Assembly: GCA_026993285.1 (NCBI GenBank)
Contig: JALWTZ010000404.1
Coordinates: 1-11,521 of the forward strand
Length of the DNA stretch: 11,521 nt
Origin: Lysobacterales bacterium
GTDB taxonomy: Bacteria; Pseudomonadota; Gammaproteobacteria; Xanthomonadales; S139-57
Reading direction: 5' to 3'
The position numbers were made by a program, and so were the translations under genes. Below are positions 8,760 to 11,521 of this stretch, in pieces. The notes beneath the pieces were generated by a model. That model was not told the origin of the DNA. It saw only the letters and a list, made by a program, of their open reading frames with translations, and made no database searches. The stretch's first letter is position 1. Every line of letters starts with the position of its first letter.

Positions 8760-8848
8760 CCCACACCTGCATCAGAGATTGAAGGAGCCGCATTATACGC
8801 AATGGCGCCGCGGGCTTCGAGTACGGCGATCCCCTTGCGCTTTTCCAC
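8756..8848 (-). CDS. Possible 30-codon leader ORF overlapping the accD start
   Basis: GTG 8848 followed by 29 sense codons and a TGA at 8758-8756 that overlaps the accD ATG as ATGA. An AGGAGC Shine-Dalgarno lies 4 nt before the GTG. The predicted peptide begins VEKRKGIAVLEARGAIAY. I do not recognise it. The accD -10 box sits inside this ORF, so only transcripts starting further upstream (within the AT-rich region) could translate it. About half of its codons end in G or C, fewer than in the surrounding genes, which argues for chance. Recorded because ribosome site and ATGA coupling coincide. Confidence 0.2.
   Translation of the reverse strand: MEKRKGIAVLEARGAIAYNAAPSISDAGVG
8792..8820 (-). 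promoter_or_regulatory. Promoter of the accD operon
   Basis: On the minus strand TATAAT (8792-8797) is a perfect -10 box. A partial -35, TCGAAG (8815-8820, 3 of 6 matches to TTGACA), lies 17 nt upstream. Transcription would start near 8785, leaving a short 5' UTR of roughly 26 nt before accD. The weak -35 may indicate an activator or help from the AT-rich region upstream. Confidence 0.6.
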
Positions 8849-8915
8849 AATCGCTCCTGCAAACGAAAAATCAGTCACTTACAACAAGCAAAAAGCATCC
8901 TGTGATAAATTTTTC

Positions 8916-8941
8916 TTGTAACTCGTTGTTTGTAAATCGTT
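8916..8941 (+). repeat. Two 12-base direct repeats in the AT-rich core
   Basis: TTGTAACTCGTT (8916-8927) and TTGTAAATCGTT (8930-8941) match at 11 of 12 positions with a 14-base period. A further inverted TTGTAA core is at 8879-8884 (TTACAA on the plus strand). The arrangement could be a regulator-binding pair; the factor is unknown. Confidence 0.5.
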
Positions 8942-9015
8942 TTATTGAAGTGGTTATTTTTTGACCAGAACAACCCCAGGCCAGAAACCACAACCCCTCC
9001 CGCCCCATGTTCAGG

Positions 9016-9041
9016 GCCTGTCCACATACTTATCCACAGGC
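9016..9041. promoter_or_regulatory. DnaA-box pair within an inverted repeat
   Basis: TTATCCACA at 9030-9038 is a perfect DnaA box. CTGTCCACA at 9018-9026 matches it at 7 of 9 positions in the same orientation, 12 bases away. The pair is enclosed by inverted arms GCCTGT (9016-9021) and ACAGGC (9036-9041). A further TTTTCCACA (8 of 9) is at 8841-8849. DnaA binding is inferred from sequence only. Confidence 0.5.
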
Positions 9042-9107
9042 GCTGGGGAAAACTGTCTGCAATAAAGCGCGGGCAAGGGCTGCAGCAACGCTTCTCCTTT
9101 GGGATAG

Positions 9108-9136
9108 GTGGCAAGACCCCTTGCGAGGCATAGAAT
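9108..9136 (+). promoter_or_regulatory. Candidate promoter of the aminotransferase gene
   Basis: GTGGCA (9108-9113, 4 of 6 matches to the -35 consensus), a 17-base spacer and TAGAAT (9131-9136, 5 of 6 matches to the -10). Transcription would start near 9143, about 28 nt before the ATG. Confidence 0.45.
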
Positions 9137-9170
9137 GACCGCTTTTCCATCACCAACTGCAGGAACCAAC

Positions 9171-10352
<1,182 letters not shown>

Positions 10353-10366
10353 ATCCAGGGCAAGCC

Positions 10367-10396
10367 GTCGAATGGCCCATGGAGGGGCTTTTCGAC
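10367..10396 (+). terminator. Possible hairpin downstream of the aminotransferase gene
   Basis: Arms GTCGAA (10367-10372) and TTCGAC (10391-10396) with an inner GCCC/GGGC pairing around ATGGAG; a 2x2 mismatch separates the two stems. It sits 15 nt past the stop codon but lacks a following T-run, so it is a weak terminator candidate. The vapBC -35 box begins 2 nt after it. Confidence 0.35.
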
Positions 10397-10397
10397 A

Positions 10398-10427
10398 TTG
10401 ACCTCACGCCTCTTTTCGGCATATGCT
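10398..10427 (+). promoter_or_regulatory. vapBC promoter
   Basis: TTGACC (10398-10403, 5 of 6 to consensus), an 18-base spacer and TATGCT (10422-10427, 4 of 6). Transcription would begin around 10434, inside the tandem repeat, about 20 nt before the vapB ATG. Confidence 0.55.
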
Positions 10428-10441
10428 ATGGCATATGCTAT
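10418..10441 (+). repeat. Tandem 12-bp repeat, likely VapBC operator
   Basis: GGCATATGCTAT occurs twice back to back (10418-10429 and 10430-10441). Each unit contains the palindrome GCATATGC, spaced 12 bases apart (about one helical turn). The array covers the -10 box and probable transcription start of vapBC, the position expected for autorepression by a VapB dimer or a VapBC complex. Confidence 0.65.
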
Positions 10442-10455
10442 GAATGGAGGTGCCC

Positions 10456-10698
10456 ATGAGCTACCCTGAACGCCATGTGCGACTTTTCCGGAACGGGCGC
10501 AACCAGGCCCTGCGCATCCCGCGTGAATTTGAACTGGAAGGCGAGGAAGCCATCCTTCACAAGGAAGGTGACCGGTTGATTGTGGAACCGGTGCGCAAGG
10601 GAAAACTGCTCAAGCTGCTGGCCACCATGGAACCGCTGGAAACCCCCTTTCCCGATGTAGACCATGACCTGCCACCATTGGATGATGTGCATCTGTGA
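10456..10698 (+). CDS. vapB: Antitoxin VapB (VagC-type, AbrB/MazE fold)
   Basis: 80 residues. Residues 7-46 (HVRLFRNGRNQALRIPREFE then a short second beta stretch ending RLIVEPV) match the SpoVT-AbrB swapped-hairpin DNA-binding domain of VagC-like antitoxins. The rest, ending in an acidic and Pro-rich tail (PFPDVDHDLPPLDDVHL), should wrap into the VapC active site. ATG 10456 is preferred over the in-frame ATG at 10444 because GGAGG lies 5 nt before it. Its stop overlaps the vapC start (GTGA). It neutralises the toxin and probably represses its own promoter through the tandem repeat upstream. Confidence 0.92.
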   Translation: MSYPERHVRLFRNGRNQALRIPREFELEGEEAILHKEGDRLIVEPVRKGKLLKLLATMEPLETPFPDVDHDLPPLDDVHL

Positions 10699-11108
10699 GT
10701 ACCACGCTGAAGTACCTGCTCGACACCAACATCCTCTCTGACCTGATTCGCAACCCTCAGGGACCCATAGCTAGGCATATAGCCCGAGTGGGTGAACAGC
10801 AGATCTGTACCAGCATCATTGTCGCGGCAGAGCTTCGCTATGGCGCAGCCCGTTCCAGCTCGGGCAAACTGGCTGAAAGAGTCCATCTTGTTCTTTCAGC
10901 CATGGAAATTCTTCCGCTCGAATCCCCCGCAGACCATCACTATGCCAGCCTGCGCCAGCATCTGACTGAACAAGGCACCCCCATCGGCCCCAACGACCTG
11001 CTGATTGCCGCCCATGCACTGGCCCGCGATCTCACGATCATCACCGCCAATATCCGAGAGTTTGAGCGCGTGCCGGGGCTGAAAGTGGAGAACTGGTTGC
11101 AGCCCTAG
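10695..11108 (+). CDS. vapC: Toxin VapC, PIN-domain ribonuclease
   Basis: 137 residues, a single PIN domain of usual VapC length. Acidic metal-binding set: D10 in YLLDTNILSDL, E46 in VAAELRYGA, D101 in GPNDLLIAAHALA and N119 in ITANIREFERVPGL. These form the Mg-dependent RNase site; known VapC toxins cut tRNAs or the ribosomal sarcin-ricin loop. All key positions are present, so the toxin looks intact. The start is GTG 10695, overlapping the vapB stop by 4 bases (GTGA), the usual coupling in these modules. The target RNA cannot be predicted. Confidence 0.94.
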   Translation: MSTTLKYLLDTNILSDLIRNPQGPIARHIARVGEQQICTSIIVAAELRYGAARSSSGKLAERVHLVLSAMEILPLESPADHHYASLRQHLTEQGTPIGPNDLLIAAHALARDLTIITANIREFERVPGLKVENWLQP

Positions 11109-11156
11109 CCAAACCACCCACTCACGCCCCTTCCACTGCAGAAGCCATCACGCGCA

Positions 11157-11186
11157 TTGTCAACCACAATAATTGTGATACGTTAA
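11157..11186 (+). promoter_or_regulatory. Candidate promoter region with palindrome for the small exported protein
   Basis: TTGTCA (11157-11162) is a good -35 (5 of 6). A 13-base perfect palindrome CACAAT-A-ATTGTG (11165-11177) lies immediately downstream in the spacer. The -10 is poor (TACGTT at 11179-11184, 16-base spacer, 3 of 6). The poor -10 plus an operator-like palindrome suggests a regulated promoter; the regulator is unknown. Confidence 0.35.
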
Positions 11187-11251
11187 CCAGGCACTTCCCG
11201 CTGGCACACACTGTCCGGGACACCTGATTTCTGCACAAGGGAGCCAATACC

Positions 11252-11491
11252 ATGAAGATCACCACCATTTGCAGCACCACCCTGCTCGCCCTGACCCTGC
11301 TGGCCGGCCAGCCGGCACAGGCCGAACCCCAACCAGCCATGCGCGCGGCACTGGCTGAACTGAAAGCCGCCGAACGCAATCTGGAGAAGGCCACGCCGGA
11401 CAAGGGCGGTCACCGCAAAAAAGCCCTCAAGCTGGTGCGCAAGGCCATCCACCAGGTGGAAGCCGGCCTGCGCTACGACAACCGGCACTGA
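11252..11491 (+). CDS. Small exported helical protein with DKGGHR motif
   Basis: 79 residues. Residues 1-24 are a clear Sec signal peptide (MKI, hydrophobic TTLLALTLLAG, cleavage at AQA/E), leaving about 55 residues in the periplasm. The mature part looks like two amphipathic helices (about 30-45 and 55-70) joined by a loop with DKGGHR, ending GLRYDNRH. I recognise DKGGHR followed by a helix and a G-x-x-YD end as a recurring pattern in small bacterial exported proteins but know no assigned function. It is rich in Lys, Arg, His and Ala and lacks Cys after the signal peptide. ATG 11252 has AGGGAG 8 nt upstream. The nearest upstream gene is vapC, 143 nt away, so it is probably transcribed on its own. 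Confidence 0.8.
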   Translation: MKITTICSTTLLALTLLAGQPAQAEPQPAMRAALAELKAAERNLEKATPDKGGHRKKALKLVRKAIHQVEAGLRYDNRH

Positions 11492-11521
11492 CAACCGTTT
11501 CTGATACCGGTTTCACCTGCA

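Larger units (their letters stand above)
8760..9170. other. 411-base divergent intergenic region (accD / aminotransferase)
   Basis: No supported full gene. From left to right: the accD promoter and a possible leader ORF; an AT-rich core at 8861-8960 (29 of 100 bases are G or C, counted by hand); two direct 12-base repeats at 8916-8941; DnaA-box-like sequences at 8841-8849, 9018-9026 and 9030-9038, the last a perfect TTATCCACA; then the candidate aminotransferase promoter. A 93-codon minus-strand frame (8875-9156) crosses the region but looks spurious. Confidence 0.7.

Noticed and set aside
8875..9156. Minus-strand 93-codon frame in the divergent intergenic region
   Set aside because: No family resemblance, crosses the DnaA-box pair, the AT-rich block and the aminotransferase promoter, and shows no good ribosome site.
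9108..9170. Upstream ATG extending the aminotransferase by 21 residues
   Set aside because: The extension would include the promoter, does not resemble the family N-terminus, and the AGGA ribosome site serves the ATG at 9171.
8760..9170. Region considered as a chromosomal or plasmid replication origin
   Set aside because: Only one perfect DnaA box and two imperfect ones, no dnaA, dnaN, gidA or rep gene nearby; kept as a finding, not annotated as an origin.
10444..10455. Upstream ATG for vapB
   Set aside because: It overlaps the ribosome site GGAGG that serves the ATG at 10456, and the extra MEVP is not part of the AbrB fold.
11493..11512. Small inverted repeat AACCG/CGGTT just after the last gene
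   Set aside because: Only 5 base pairs with a 10-base loop and no T-run before the window ends; not enough to call a terminator.

Overview
The window looks like a chromosomal segment of a fairly GC-rich gammaproteobacterium. The main evidence is the gene order accD-folC-SPOR protein-cvpA-purF on the minus strand, an arrangement known from Pseudomonas and related lineages. In those genomes metZ usually follows purF; here an NADP-type isocitrate dehydrogenase gene (icd) and a stand-alone response-regulator receiver follow instead. I cannot name a genus from the sequence.

Layout. Positions 1-1618 (minus) hold the first 539 codons of a secreted repeat protein that runs off the left edge. It has a signal peptide, two copies of a CAAGSxIRSIA motif and at least five propeller-like repeats of about 50 residues, each with a C-x4-C pair. 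Positions 1757-8759 (minus) form a tightly packed seven-gene block read right to left: accD, folC, a DedD-like protein with two SPOR domains, cvpA, purF, icd and the receiver. Junctions range from a 20-base overlap (accD/folC) to a 32-base gap, with cvpA and purF abutting exactly. This is almost certainly one operon, joining fatty-acid precursor synthesis, folate polyglutamylation, envelope/division functions, the first step of purine synthesis and a TCA-cycle enzyme.

Positions 8760-9170 are a divergent intergenic region of 411 bases. It holds a good accD promoter, a candidate aminotransferase promoter, a very AT-rich core with two 12-base direct repeats, one perfect and two imperfect DnaA-box-like sequences, and a possible 30-codon leader ORF overlapping the accD start.

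On the plus strand, 9171-10352 encodes a class I (type Ib) aspartate aminotransferase. It is followed by a self-contained VapBC (VagC-type antitoxin, PIN toxin) module at 10456-11108, whose promoter overlaps an exact tandem 12-bp repeat, a likely autoregulatory operator. Last is a small exported protein (11252-11491) with a DKGGHR motif and a palindrome in its upstream region.

Nothing here amounts to a clearly new biological system. The points most worth following up are the truncated secreted repeat protein, the purF-icd-receiver linkage, the DnaA-box/AT-rich intergenic region and the small DKGGHR protein. No rRNA, tRNA, CRISPR array, insertion sequence or transposase was seen.
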